Below are positions 16,720 to 27,541 of a DNA stretch of 55,469 nt, piece after piece (the first letter of the stretch is position 1; every line of letters starts with the position of its first letter). The DNA comes from Mycobacterium sp. PO1 (GTDB lineage Bacteria; Actinomycetota; Actinomycetes; Mycobacteriales; Mycobacteriaceae), in NCBI RefSeq assembly GCF_017312405.1, contig NZ_BLTG01000111.1:1-55469 (forward strand). The letters are read 5' to 3'. Below the pieces are notes generated by a model that saw nothing but the letters and a program-made list of their open reading frames with translations, did not search any database and was not told the DNA's origin. A program made the translations under genes and the position numbers.

Positions 16720-17700
16720 ATGACCATGTTGGCACGCAACGCAGAGTCGCTCTACTGGATCGGTCGTTATGTCGAACGCGCCGATGACACCGCCCGCATT
16801 CTGGATGTGACGGTGCATCAGCTGCTCGAGGATTCCAGCGTCGATCCCGATCAGGCCTCCCGCACGCTGTTGCGGGTGCTGGGCATCGAATCACCCGACG
16901 ATGAACTCGACGTGTGGTCACTGACCGACATCGTGGCGTTCAGCCGGGACACCTACGGCGGCTGCTCGATCGTCGAGGCAATCTCCGCTGCTCGTGAGAA
17001 TGCCCGGGGGGCAAGGGAAGTCACGTCCGGTGAGATCTGGGAGTGTCTGAACACCACGTACAACGCGCTGCCTGAACGCGAACGCGCCGCCAAGCGACTG
17101 GGCCCGCACGAGTTCTTGTCCTTCGTCGAAGGACGCGCGGCGATGTTCGCCGGGCTGGCGGACTCGACGCTCAGCCGTGACGACGGCTACCGCTTCATGG
17201 TTCTGGGTCGAGCCATCGAGCGGGTGGACATGACGGTGCGTCTGCTGTTGTCGCGGGTCGGTGACACGGCGTCGTCCCCGGCGTGGGTGACGCTACTGCG
17301 TTGTGCCGGTGCGCACGACACGTATCTGCGGACGTACCGGGGAGCGTTGGACGCCGCCAGGGTGGTCGAATTCATGCTGCTCGACCGGCTCTTCCCGCGC
17401 TCGATCTTCCACTCCCTGAAGTTGGCCGAGCACAGCCTCGACGAACTGCTCAACCGTCCGCACGGTCGACTGGGGGCGACCGACGAGGCTCAGCGACTCC
17501 TCGGACGCGCGCGCAGCGAGCTGGAGTTCCTGCAGCCGGGCGTGATCCTCGATTCGCTGGAGACCCGCCTGGCCGGGTTGCAGCAGACCTGTTTCGACGT
17601 CGGAGAGGCGTTGGCGCTGCAGTACTTCCATTCCGCGCCGTGGGTGGCGTGGACCGACGCCGGTCGCAACGCGTTGGTGATCGAAGAAGGGGAGATCTAG
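16720..17700 (+). CDS. Alpha-E domain protein (DUF403)
   Basis: A 326-residue all-helical protein of the alpha-E family, starting MLARNAESLYWIGRYVERADDTAR and containing RFMVLGRAIERVDMTVRLL. It always travels with the permuted ATP-grasp and transglutaminase proteins and is thought to serve as their partner or carrier. It begins 9 nt after the ATP-grasp stop and ends 2 nt before the next ATG, so the three genes form one transcript. The biochemical role is unknown. Confidence 0.88.
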   Translation: MTMLARNAESLYWIGRYVERADDTARILDVTVHQLLEDSSVDPDQASRTLLRVLGIESPDDELDVWSLTDIVAFSRDTYGGCSIVEAISAARENARGAREVTSGEIWECLNTTYNALPERERAAKRLGPHEFLSFVEGRAAMFAGLADSTLSRDDGYRFMVLGRAIERVDMTVRLLLSRVGDTASSPAWVTLLRCAGAHDTYLRTYRGALDAARVVEFMLLDRLFPRSIFHSLKLAEHSLDELLNRPHGRLGATDEAQRLLGRARSELEFLQPGVILDSLETRLAGLQQTCFDVGEALALQYFHSAPWVAWTDAGRNALVIEEGEI

Positions 17701-17702
17701 AG

Positions 17703-18542
17703 ATGTGGCGGATGCGTGTGGTGCACGCGACGGGTTATGCCTACAAGTCGCCCGTCACCGCCTCGTTCAACGAGGCGCGGCTGACGCCGCGGTCGGACAA
17801 CCGCCAGAACGTCATCCTCAACCGGGTCGAAACCGCGCCGGCAACGAGGTCGTACCGGTACGTGGACTACTGGGGCACGGCGGTGACGTCGTTCGATCTG
17901 CACGCCCCGCACACCGAACTCGAGGTCATCGCCTCGTCGGTGGTGGAAACCGAGAAGCCGGAATACTCCGAGATCGACATCAGCTGGGAGGATCTCGACA
18001 CCGAAGCGGTCGTCGACAAGTACGACGAGGTGCTCGCTCCCACCCACTACGTGCCGGCGAGCAAGCGAATCGAGCGGGTGGGTCGCCGGATCGCGAAGTA
18101 TCACGAACCGGCGCAGGCCGTCATCGAGGCGGTGAGCTGGGTGCGCGACGAACTCAAGTACGTGCCGGGCACCACCGGCGTGCACACCTCGGGTGTGGAC
18201 GCGCTGCGTGAAGGCAAGGGAGTCTGCCAGGACTTCGCCCATTTGACGTTGATGCTGTTGCGCGGCATGGGAATCCCCTCGAGGTACGTCTCGGGGTATC
18301 TGCACCCCAAGCGCAACGCCAAGGTCGGCGACACCGTCGACGGGCAGAGCCACGCCTGGATCCAGGCCTGGACGGGCGAGTGGTGGCATTACGACCCGAC
18401 CAACAACACCGACATCAACGAGCAGTACATCAGCGTCGGGGTCGGCCGCGACTACGCCGACGTGACCCCGCTGAAAGGTATCTACTCCGGTGAGGGGTCC
18501 ACCGATCTGGACGTCGTCGTGGAGATCACCAGGCTGGCCTGA
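17703..18542 (+). CDS. Transglutaminase-like cysteine protease
   Basis: A 279-residue protein with the BTLCP-type N-terminal domain (VVHATGYAYKSPVTASFNEARLTP) and a transglutaminase-like core. The catalytic triad is visible: the Cys in GKGVCQDFAHL, the His in GQSHAWIQAW and the Asp in WWHYDPTN. It is the third gene of the ATP-grasp/alpha-E set. The fold supports cleavage or formation of amide bonds; the substrate is unknown. Confidence 0.88.
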   Translation: MWRMRVVHATGYAYKSPVTASFNEARLTPRSDNRQNVILNRVETAPATRSYRYVDYWGTAVTSFDLHAPHTELEVIASSVVETEKPEYSEIDISWEDLDTEAVVDKYDEVLAPTHYVPASKRIERVGRRIAKYHEPAQAVIEAVSWVRDELKYVPGTTGVHTSGVDALREGKGVCQDFAHLTLMLLRGMGIPSRYVSGYLHPKRNAKVGDTVDGQSHAWIQAWTGEWWHYDPTNNTDINEQYISVGVGRDYADVTPLKGIYSGEGSTDLDVVVEITRLA

Positions 18543-18552
18543 TCGTCGGGGA

Positions 18553-18576
18553 ACCCCGGGTGTAGGACCCGGGGGT
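18553..18576. terminator. Bidirectional hairpin between converging genes
   Basis: ACCCCGGGT and ACCCGGGGGT form a 9-bp GC stem with a small loop and one bulged G. It fills the 33-bp gap between the transglutaminase stop and the rnz stop. There is no T-tract, as is usual in mycobacteria. Confidence 0.6.
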
Positions 18577-19433
18577 CAGCCCTGGCGGGCGCACACGCCG
18601 GGGTGGACCTCCACCCGGTGCAGGTCCTCGCCGATCTCGATCTGGCGGTCGAACACGGTGGCCGCCAACGCCCGCCACTGGTCTTCCTGTCCCGGCGCGA
18701 TCGGCGGGACGTAGTGGGTCAGGATCAGGATGCCCACCCCGGCGCGGGCTGCGGTGTCGGCAGCCTGCTCGACGGTGGAGTGGTAGTCGCAGATGTCGCG
18801 GATGCGCTGCATCGGCATCGCTTCGACGAGATCTTTGCGAATCACGGTGTGAACCAGAGCGCCCGCGCCGGCGGCCAGCGCGTCGAGGGTGGGGCATGGC
18901 ACCGTGTCACCGGCGAGGACCACCGATGCGCCGTTGTGCTCGACACGGAAGCCGATGGTGGGGGCGACCGGCCGGTGGTCGGTGGGAGCGACGGTGATCG
19001 CGACGCCGTCGCGTCCCCACACCACACCGTCGGTGACCTCCTCGACTTCGACAGGCGGAGGCGCCGTCAGATCAGCGTGGTGGGCGATGCGGTACCCGAT
19101 GTCGGGGCCGAACGCCTTGAGCGTGTTCTCGACGACCTCGGCGGTGCCCGGCGGGCCGATGATCGGCAGCGGCGGCTGGTTGGGGGCGAAGTTGGACACC
19201 CATCGGCTGATCAGCACGTCACCGAGGTCGGCGATGTGGTCACTGTGCAGATGGGTCAGCAGCAGCGCGCTGATGGCGTTGGCGCCGATGCCCAACGCCG
19301 CGGTGCGCATCAACACTCCACGCCCGCAGTCCACCAGGAAGGTCTGGTCGCCGGCGCGCACGAGCGTCGACGGGCCCGCGCGCCGAGCGTCGGGGATCGG
19401 GCTGCCGGTGCCGAGCAGGGTCACTTCGATCAT
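18576..19433 (-). CDS. rnz: Ribonuclease Z
   Basis: A 285-residue metallo-beta-lactamase-fold nuclease expected to trim tRNA 3' ends. The zinc-binding motif THLHSDH is present, with further ligands in VLAGDTVP and LTHYVPP, and the N-terminus IEVTLLGTGSPIPDARRAGPS is characteristic. The ATG at 19433 is chosen because AGGTG lies 6 nt upstream and the homologous protein begins here; a GTG at 19442 would add three residues. It matches the Rv2407 position. Confidence 0.9.
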   Translation of the reverse strand: MIEVTLLGTGSPIPDARRAGPSTLVRAGDQTFLVDCGRGVLMRTAALGIGANAISALLLTHLHSDHIADLGDVLISRWVSNFAPNQPPLPIIGPPGTAEVVENTLKAFGPDIGYRIAHHADLTAPPPVEVEEVTDGVVWGRDGVAITVAPTDHRPVAPTIGFRVEHNGASVVLAGDTVPCPTLDALAAGAGALVHTVIRKDLVEAMPMQRIRDICDYHSTVEQAADTAARAGVGILILTHYVPPIAPGQEDQWRALAATVFDRQIEIGEDLHRVEVHPGVCARQG

Positions 19434-19542
19434 GGCTTTCACCTAACCCTGTTTCCGCGCGGTGTGGGTGCCGGAAACGCCGATTTCGCGGGCGCGAATT
19501 GCCTACAGTTGACGGTGCGAAGTCTGACGGGCGGAGAGAGCC

Positions 19543-19971
19543 ATGCGGATATCCGACGTGTTGCGCAACAAGGGTGCGACGGTGGCCACGATCACCCCGG
19601 AGACGTCGGTGGCGGGGCTGCTGACCGAGCTTTCGGTGCACAACATCGGTGCGATGGTGGTGGTGTCGCCGGACGGCGTGCTCGGCATCGTCTCCGAACG
19701 CGACATCGTTCGCAAGCTCCATGAGGTGGGTGGTGATCTGCTGCGCTGTCCCGTTTCGGAGATCATGACCACGCTGGTGGCCACGTGCGGCCCGGACGAC
19801 ACGGTGGACAGTCTCAGCGCGCTGATGACCCGCAATCGGGTGCGCCACGTCCCGGTCGTCGTGGACGGCCGGTTGACCGGCATCGTGAGCATCGGCGACG
19901 TGGTGAAGACCCGCATGGAGGAGCTGGAGCGCGAGCAGCAGCAACTCCAGGCCTACATCACCCAGGGCTGA
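19543..19971 (+). CDS. Two-CBS-domain protein
   Basis: A 142-residue protein made only of a pair of CBS domains (ending GIVSERDIVRKL and GIVSIGDVVKTR), a module that binds adenine nucleotides or similar ligands. A short glutamate/glutamine-rich helix closes it. A GGAGAGAG site precedes the ATG and TACAGT at 19504-19509 is a plausible -10. The position is that of Rv2406c; the regulated partner is unknown. Confidence 0.88.
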   Translation: MRISDVLRNKGATVATITPETSVAGLLTELSVHNIGAMVVVSPDGVLGIVSERDIVRKLHEVGGDLLRCPVSEIMTTLVATCGPDDTVDSLSALMTRNRVRHVPVVVDGRLTGIVSIGDVVKTRMEELEREQQQLQAYITQG

Positions 19972-19975
19972 CGAG

Positions 19976-20590
19976 GTGACGGCCGGCATCGATGTCCACT
20001 TCGCGCGTAAACAGGACGTGCCGGCGCTGGCCCGGGTACTCGGCCGGGCGTTCTTCGACGATCCGGTGATGGAGTGGATGCAGCCTCACGACAAGCGCCG
20101 CGCTCGGGCATTGCCGCGGGTGTTCTCCGCCATGGCGCGGCATCATTTCCTGGCCGGCGGGGGTGTGCAGGTGGCGCGGCGCGTCGGCGAGATGGGCGGG
20201 GCGGCGCTGTGGGATCCGCCCGGGCGCTGGAAGCAGACCCAGGCCGAAGAGTTGCGCATGATGCCGCGGCTGTTGGTGGCGCTGGGCCGCCGGTCCGGGC
20301 GGGGGATGGCGATCTCCGAGCTGATGAAGCGGCATCACCCGGAGGAGCCACACTGGTACCTGGCCGTGCTCGGCAGTGACCCGTTCGTGCGCGGCGCGGG
20401 GTTCGGAAAGGCATTGATGGAGTCGCGGTTGAGACGCTGTGACGCCGAGGGCGCGCCCTGCTACCTGGAGTCCACCAAGGAGTCCAACGTGCCGTATTAC
20501 ATGCGCTTCGGTTTCGACGTCACCGGGGAGCTGACGATTCCGGGCGGCGGCCCGACCATGTGGCAGATGTGGCGTCCGCCGGCCGGATGA
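19976..20590 (+). CDS. GNAT-family N-acetyltransferase
   Basis: A 204-residue protein with the GNAT acetyl-CoA site (LGSDPFVRGAGFGKALMES) and a C-terminal YYMRFGFDVTGE segment. It begins 4 nt after the CBS gene, so the two may be cotranscribed. The substrate is not predictable. M. tuberculosis, as I recall, has no gene here between Rv2406c and Rv2405. Confidence 0.85.
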   Translation: MTAGIDVHFARKQDVPALARVLGRAFFDDPVMEWMQPHDKRRARALPRVFSAMARHHFLAGGGVQVARRVGEMGGAALWDPPGRWKQTQAEELRMMPRLLVALGRRSGRGMAISELMKRHHPEEPHWYLAVLGSDPFVRGAGFGKALMESRLRRCDAEGAPCYLESTKESNVPYYMRFGFDVTGELTIPGGGPTMWQMWRPPAG

Positions 20591-20599
20591 ACGGTCGGT

Positions 20600-21172
20600 T
20601 CAGCTCCACGAGTAGTCGGCGCGCAACCGCGCTGCGACCAGATCGAAGATCTCACGCTCCAGAATGGCGCCCTCGCGCCGGATTCCTTCCTCGGGAACGT
20701 CGAGGACCCGGTCCAGCCGCACCCAACTGACTCGGCCGTCGTAGTCCCAGGTTCCGCTGCCGATGCTGATCCAGTTCGGGTCGTTGCGGTGATGGTCCTG
20801 GCTCGACAGCATCAACCCGAGCAACACGCTGCGGTCGCGGCCCACCACCAGCACCGGACGGTCCTTGCCGCGGCTGGGATCGTCTTCGTAGACCACCCAG
20901 GTCCACACGATCTCGCCCGGATCGGCGCGGCCGTCCAGGTCGGGGGAGTAGGCGACGCGGCGGGCCCGGTGCGCGGTCGGAACGAAGTTGCTCGACACCG
21001 GCCGGCCGGCAGGTAGGGCGGCGGCCGGCCCGGGCTGCTGGTTGGCCAGGGCATCCAGGCCGATCCGCAGTCCCTGCTGGAGGAGCTTCGGGGCTTCGTT
21101 GAACACGAGGTTCTCGGTGCTCTTGATCAAGAACCGCTGGAACGTCTTCAAATACGACGACGAGGACGCCAT
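20600..21172 (-). CDS. PemK/MazF-like family protein (Rv2405 type)
   Basis: A 190-residue protein. Residues about 70-190 carry a MazF/PemK-like fold with the GKDRPVLVVGRD motif and an SSQDH segment resembling the toxin active-site loop; the N-terminal 65 residues are an added helical region. No antitoxin-sized gene is adjacent: the neighbours are GNAT on one side and lepA on the other. It may therefore be a solitary RNase or a retired toxin with another role. The ATG at 21172 starts the conserved region. Confidence 0.78.
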   Translation of the reverse strand: MASSSSYLKTFQRFLIKSTENLVFNEAPKLLQQGLRIGLDALANQQPGPAAALPAGRPVSSNFVPTAHRARRVAYSPDLDGRADPGEIVWTWVVYEDDPSRGKDRPVLVVGRDRSVLLGLMLSSQDHHRNDPNWISIGSGTWDYDGRVSWVRLDRVLDVPEEGIRREGAILEREIFDLVAARLRADYSWS

Positions 21173-21262
21173 ACCGGCCAAGCATAAGGGGCGCCGCTGT
21201 GACACGACGGCGGCGGCGGCCGCCGCCGGGCGGTTCCCCCGCCGCCCGGCGGACGCTCGATT

Positions 21263-23182
<1,920 letters not shown>

Positions 23183-23308
23183 CGGGTCCCCGTGGTAACC
23201 CCGTCGTAAGAGTTTTCGAAACTGGCGTGCGGGCCCGCGGCGATGCCGCCAGGATGATCCCCACGATGGTCGCCAACGCCGGCCAGCGGTAGCGGGCAGG
23301 AGGACCGG

Positions 23309-24043
23309 ATGCCGATACGTCGGGTGGCGGTGGCCGCCGCGGCCTGTCTCGCGCTGGCAGGGTGCGGGGCCCAGCCGGTCGACGACCGTCCGACCGTGCG
23401 TATCGCGCCGGCCGTACAACCGGCGCAGGCGATTCCGCTCGGCGGTTTCCTTCCCACCACCGACGACCTCTCGGCCGCACTGGGCACCGGCCCGAACGGC
23501 TTCATGGGTCCGACCGTCGAAGGTGGTGAGGACACGCTGCTGCGCAGCGTCGGCGAGGCGCAGGTGACGCCCGCGGACTGCGCCGGCGCCCCGTACCGGC
23601 TTCAGCAGGTTGTCTATCGGGACAGCCCGGTGCTGTCGGTGGCCAGCGCCTCCTGGGCAGGCGGCGGGTTCGACGCCGCCCCGGTCTCGGCCTATGTCGG
23701 TGTCGTGCAGATGGGCAGCGCGGCCGCGGCCCAGGACTTCTTCGCCACCACCACCGAGCGGTGGCGGCGCTGCGCCGGTCAGACGGTGGCGTTCCAGCAG
23801 CCGGGGGCGGGCAGCGGCGAGTTGAGCCGCGTCACCGATGTCGTGTTCGACGACAGCGTGGTCGCGGCGTCGGTGCTGCATGTCTCGGCCGGTGCCCAAG
23901 CGCCCACCGGGTTGCGAGCCGTCGGTGTCACCGGCGACTGCGTCGTCGACGTGGAGGTGGTCGATCCGCGCGCACCGGCGCGCGCAGACGCGGCCGCCAC
24001 GGTGACGGAGTTGGTGTTGGACCGCATCGCGGCACAGCGGTGA
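23309..24043 (+). CDS. lppR: LppR-like lipoprotein, PknH_C sensor domain
   Basis: A 244-residue lipoprotein: hydrophobic signal followed by lipobox LALAGC, then an extracytoplasmic domain resembling the sensor domain of the Ser/Thr kinase PknH (PF14032), with four mature cysteines likely forming two disulfides. An AGGAGG site precedes the ATG. The position is that of Rv2403c. The domain is thought to bind an unknown ligand outside the membrane. Confidence 0.83.
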   Translation: MPIRRVAVAAAACLALAGCGAQPVDDRPTVRIAPAVQPAQAIPLGGFLPTTDDLSAALGTGPNGFMGPTVEGGEDTLLRSVGEAQVTPADCAGAPYRLQQVVYRDSPVLSVASASWAGGGFDAAPVSAYVGVVQMGSAAAAQDFFATTTERWRRCAGQTVAFQQPGAGSGELSRVTDVVFDDSVVAASVLHVSAGAQAPTGLRAVGVTGDCVVDVEVVDPRAPARADAAATVTELVLDRIAAQR

Positions 24044-24074
24044 CGTTGCCAGCGTCGTACGGGACAATCACAAG

Positions 24075-24770
24075 GTGGCTCACAGCATCGGACTCGGTCG
24101 AATCTGTGCGGTCCTGACGACGTCAGCCCTGCTCGCAGGATGTGTGTCCACGGTGGACGGCACCGCGGTCCGCGGCCGCCCCGCCGGTCCGCTCGACGTC
24201 CCGTTGTTGACGGAGTCCGAGCTGGACGGTTTGCTGCTGAGCATCGGTGAGCTCAACGGCATCATGGGTTCCACCCAGATGAAGGTGACCAGCGAGCTCG
24301 ACGAGATGACCGACCACGCGGACGAGGTGTCGGATCCGGACTGCCTGGGTGCGGTGTACGGGGCCGAGGAGCCCGTCTACGCCGGCAGCGGCTGGACCGC
24401 CGTGCGTGATCAGGTGGCACGCGAACCGAACGACGACAACGAGCATTGGGTCGAGCAGACCGCGGTGCTCTACCCGGCTGCGGAGAACGCGCAAGGGTTC
24501 TTCGACGATGCCACCGCCACCTGGCGGGACTGCGCGAACTCCGCGATCGGCGTCGGGGACGGCGAATACATGTGGCAGCTCGGTGAGGTCGAGAACGACG
24601 ACAATCTGATCACCCAGCTGACCACGCAGGAGGGCGCCGACGGCTGGGCTTGCCAACACGCGCTGTCGCTGGTGTCCAACGTGACGGTGGAAGCGTGGGC
24701 GTGCGGCTACGCGGTCAGCGACGAGGCCGCCGAGATCGTCACGGCCATGGTGGACAACGCGGCGAAGTAA
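24075..24770 (+). CDS. Second PknH_C-type sensor lipoprotein
   Basis: A 231-residue lipoprotein with lipobox ALLAGC and the same sensor-type domain, including four mature cysteines (SDPDCLGAV, WRDCANS, WACQHAL, EAWACGY). It follows the LppR-like gene by 31 nt. GACAAT (24063-24068) ends 6 nt before the GTG, so it may have its own leaderless promoter. The two are probably ancient duplicates. Confidence 0.82.
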   Translation: MAHSIGLGRICAVLTTSALLAGCVSTVDGTAVRGRPAGPLDVPLLTESELDGLLLSIGELNGIMGSTQMKVTSELDEMTDHADEVSDPDCLGAVYGAEEPVYAGSGWTAVRDQVAREPNDDNEHWVEQTAVLYPAAENAQGFFDDATATWRDCANSAIGVGDGEYMWQLGEVENDDNLITQLTTQEGADGWACQHALSLVSNVTVEAWACGYAVSDEAAEIVTAMVDNAAK

Positions 24771-24776
24771 CGACTC

Positions 24777-24798
24777 GTTCAGTGATCGTTCACTGTCC
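24777..24798 (+). promoter_or_regulatory. Candidate RegX3/PHO-type box upstream of pit
   Basis: Two direct repeats of 11 bp, GTTCAGTGATC (24777-24787) and GTTCACTGTCC (24788-24798), both starting GTTCA. The spacing and the GTTCA core are those of actinobacterial phosphate-response boxes. The site lies 25 bp before the probable -10 (CATAAC, 24824-24829) of a phosphate transporter gene. Confidence 0.5.
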
Positions 24799-24837
24799 GG
24801 GTTCTGTTTGCTCAGTTAGCGGGCATAACTTTCCCGC

Positions 24838-26454
24838 GTGGCTGCACAGACGACCTCTTCACCCCCGACCCCAGCAGAAGCCGTGTTCCTGGGCGACGAC
24901 CGCAACTGGCATCTGACGTTCGGGCTGATGCTCGCCGTCGCGTTCGGCGCGTTCACGTGGTGGTCCTTCGGCTACGTGGACAGCTCCGCCAGCAAGGTCA
25001 TCCTGATCACCGCCACCGTGCTGGGCATGTTCATGGCCTTCAACATCGGCGGCAACGACGTGGCCAACTCGTTCGGCACCAGCGTGGGCGCCGGCACCCT
25101 GACGATGAAGCAGGCGCTGCTGGTCGCGGCGATCTTCGAGGTCAGCGGTGCTGTCATCGCCGGTGGTGAGGTCACCGACACGATCCGCAGCGGGATCGTC
25201 GATCTGTCGATCGTGCAGATCTCCCCGATGGATTTCGTGTTCATCATGATGGCCGCGCTGTTCGCCGCGGCCTTCTGGCTGCTGTTCGCCACCCGGATGG
25301 GCTATCCGGTGTCCACCACCCACTCGATCATCGGCGGCATCGTCGGTGCCGCTCTGATGCTGGGGTTCGTCACCGGTCAGGGCAACTCCGCGCTGGACAT
25401 GGTGCAGTGGGACCAGATCGGCCAGATCGCGATCTCCTGGGTGCTCTCGCCGGTGCTGGGCGGGGTGGTGGCCTACCTGCTCTACGGCACGATCAAGCGG
25501 CGCATCCTGACCTACAACGAAGAGGCCGACGCCAAGCTGGTGGAGATCCGCAAAGAGCGCATCGAACTGCGCACCCGGCACAAGCAGGCGTTCGAGCGGC
25601 TCTCGGAGATCCAGCAGATCGCCTACACCGGCGCGATGGCCCGCGACGCGGTCGCGGCCAACCGCGGCGACTACGACCCCGACGAGCTGGAGAGCGACTA
25701 CTACCGGGAACTGCACGACATCGACGACAAGGCCCGTTCGATCGACGCCTACAAGGCGCTGCAGACCTGGGTGCCGTTGCTGGCGGCGTTCGGCGCGATG
25801 ATCATCGCCGCGATGCTGCTGTTCAAGGGTCTCAAGAACATGCATCTGGGCCTGACCACGATGAACAACTACTTCATCATGGGCATGGTCGGTGCCGCGG
25901 TGTGGATGGCGACCTTCATCTTCGCCAAGACCCTCAAGGGTGAATCGCTGCCGCGCTCGACGTTCCTGATGTTCAGCTGGATGCAGGTGTTCACCGCGTC
26001 GGGCTTCGCGTTCAGCCACGGCAGCAACGACATCGCCAACGCCATCGGGCCCTTCGCCGCGATCCTCGACGTGTTCCGAAATGGCGACATCGAAAGCGAG
26101 GCCGCCGTTCCGCCGGCGGCGATGCTGGCCTTCGGCGTCGCGCTGGTCGCCGGGCTGTGGTTCATCGGGCGCAAGGTCATCGCCACCGTCGGGACCAACC
26201 TGACGAAGATGCATCCGGCGTCCGGTTTCTCCGCCGAGCTGTCGGCAGCCGCCGTGGTGATGGGTGCCAGCGTCATGGGTCTGCCGGTGTCGAGCACGCA
26301 CATCCTGATCGGCGCGGTGCTCGGCGTGGGCATGGTCAACCGGGCCACGAACTGGAACCTGATGAAGCCGATCGCGCTGGCCTGGGTGATCACGCTGCCC
26401 GCGGCGGCCGCACTCGGCGCCGTGGGAGTGGTGGCGTTGCGCGGGATTTTCTGA
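24838..26454 (+). CDS. Pit-family inorganic phosphate transporter
   Basis: A 538-residue membrane transporter with the two inverted PiT signatures, GGNDVANSFGTSVGAG and GSNDIANAIGPFAAI, and about ten membrane helices. The central cytoplasmic loop (roughly residues 220-310) is long, charged and helical. PiT proteins carry metal-phosphate in symport with protons or sodium. The GTG start is leaderless. No such gene occupies this place in M. tuberculosis, so it belongs to the accessory block. Confidence 0.92.
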   Translation: MAAQTTSSPPTPAEAVFLGDDRNWHLTFGLMLAVAFGAFTWWSFGYVDSSASKVILITATVLGMFMAFNIGGNDVANSFGTSVGAGTLTMKQALLVAAIFEVSGAVIAGGEVTDTIRSGIVDLSIVQISPMDFVFIMMAALFAAAFWLLFATRMGYPVSTTHSIIGGIVGAALMLGFVTGQGNSALDMVQWDQIGQIAISWVLSPVLGGVVAYLLYGTIKRRILTYNEEADAKLVEIRKERIELRTRHKQAFERLSEIQQIAYTGAMARDAVAANRGDYDPDELESDYYRELHDIDDKARSIDAYKALQTWVPLLAAFGAMIIAAMLLFKGLKNMHLGLTTMNNYFIMGMVGAAVWMATFIFAKTLKGESLPRSTFLMFSWMQVFTASGFAFSHGSNDIANAIGPFAAILDVFRNGDIESEAAVPPAAMLAFGVALVAGLWFIGRKVIATVGTNLTKMHPASGFSAELSAAAVVMGASVMGLPVSSTHILIGAVLGVGMVNRATNWNLMKPIALAWVITLPAAAALGAVGVVALRGIF

Positions 26455-26466
26455 GGCGGCGCACCA

Positions 26467-27540
26467 TCATTCGGGGGCGACGAAAACCACTCCGCGGTGC
26501 TCGTCGCGGCCCCACCGGCACATCCGGTCCAGGTCGGCGAGGCGGATGGGTAGGTCGTGCGCGTCGACCCAGGTTTCTCCTCCCGGCCTGTCCAGCCACG
26601 GGTCCTGCACGACGACGAGTGTCTGCCCGTCGGAAGCATGGGCGGTGATCCAGTGCGGCTCATTCTGGCCGTGCATCGGGGTCTGGGTGATGAGCAGCAG
26701 TGCGATCTCGCCGACGGAGATCCGTTCGGCGACCTCGGCGATCTCGACCCGGTCGCCGCGTACCGTGACCCCGAGGTCGGCAGCGTGCTGCCGTGAGTCG
26801 CTCTGCAGCTCGATCCTGAATTCGCGATCGAAGCCGCTGAATTCATCGATCAGCAGCGGATCCTCGGTATCCAGCGCCACCTCGACACGCCGGTCAGCGC
26901 CGAGATGGCGCTGCACTGCGACCGCCAGCCCGACCGGTTCGCAGGCCGGGAAATTGCTTGCGGTACGCCAGAAGTCGAGCTCGAGTCGGCGGTCACGGAG
27001 GTCGCCGGAGAATCCGGGCCGGCCGACGAGTTCGGCTGCCAGCAATCCAGCAACCGCTCCGCAGGTGAACTCGGTGCTCTGGGCGTAGTACCTGGGTTCG
27101 GTGTGTGGCAGCGGTGTCAACCACAGGGCATAGCCGCCGACGCCTGGATCGGGGTGGGCTCTCGGCTGCGTTTCCACGAATCCCCGGGACCGGGCGGCCT
27201 CGGGCAGCCCTGCATCGTCACGGATCTCCCACTTGACCACGGCCGCGCGCGCCTGTCGTGCCATCGCGACCACCGCATCGAGCATGGGTGTGAGCGCGGG
27301 TGCCTCGCAGCACCACAGATCGACAATCTTCAGTGCCGCGGTCGCGGGGCGACTGCTCACCAATGCGGCAGCGACGATGCGGTTGTCGTGTCTGAGAAGC
27401 AGCACCCGGGGGAGGTACTGTTCGCGCCGGATCCGCCAGCGCGCAGTCATGTCTGCATCGAGAAGCTCGGCCAGCTCCGCGGTGAGCAGTTCGGCGATGG
27501 CATCGGCACCTTCGGTGACCGACTGCTCCAGCACCGCCAT
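26467..27540 (-). CDS. GNAT-like/peptidase C39-like two-domain protein
   Basis: A 357-residue protein. Residues 1-145 resemble a GNAT acyltransferase fold (RVLLLRHDNRIVAAALVSS, RSRGFVETQPR). Residues 150-357 resemble a C39 papain-like peptidase: Gln154 and Cys160 in YYAQSTEFTCGAVAG, His296 in EPHWITAH and Asp313 in VVQDPW. The catalytic set therefore looks intact. It is the last gene of the peptide importer operon, with AGGAGG 8 nt before its ATG, next to the importer ATPase stop. It may process or modify imported peptides in the cytoplasm; no signal peptide is present. Confidence 0.78.
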   Translation of the reverse strand: MAVLEQSVTEGADAIAELLTAELAELLDADMTARWRIRREQYLPRVLLLRHDNRIVAAALVSSRPATAALKIVDLWCCEAPALTPMLDAVVAMARQARAAVVKWEIRDDAGLPEAARSRGFVETQPRAHPDPGVGGYALWLTPLPHTEPRYYAQSTEFTCGAVAGLLAAELVGRPGFSGDLRDRRLELDFWRTASNFPACEPVGLAVAVQRHLGADRRVEVALDTEDPLLIDEFSGFDREFRIELQSDSRQHAADLGVTVRGDRVEIAEVAERISVGEIALLLITQTPMHGQNEPHWITAHASDGQTLVVVQDPWLDRPGGETWVDAHDLPIRLADLDRMCRWGRDEHRGVVFVAPE

Positions 27541-27541
27541 G

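Noticed and set aside
14902..16818. A 638-codon minus-strand frame opposite the ATP-grasp gene
   Set aside because: His/Asp/Arg-rich shadow with no domain, no ribosome site and strong homology on the other strand.
23183..23308. Terminator hairpin after lepA
   Set aside because: GC-rich stretches include the palindrome GCGGGCCCGC but with no loop, and no convincing stem-loop with spacing from the stop was found.
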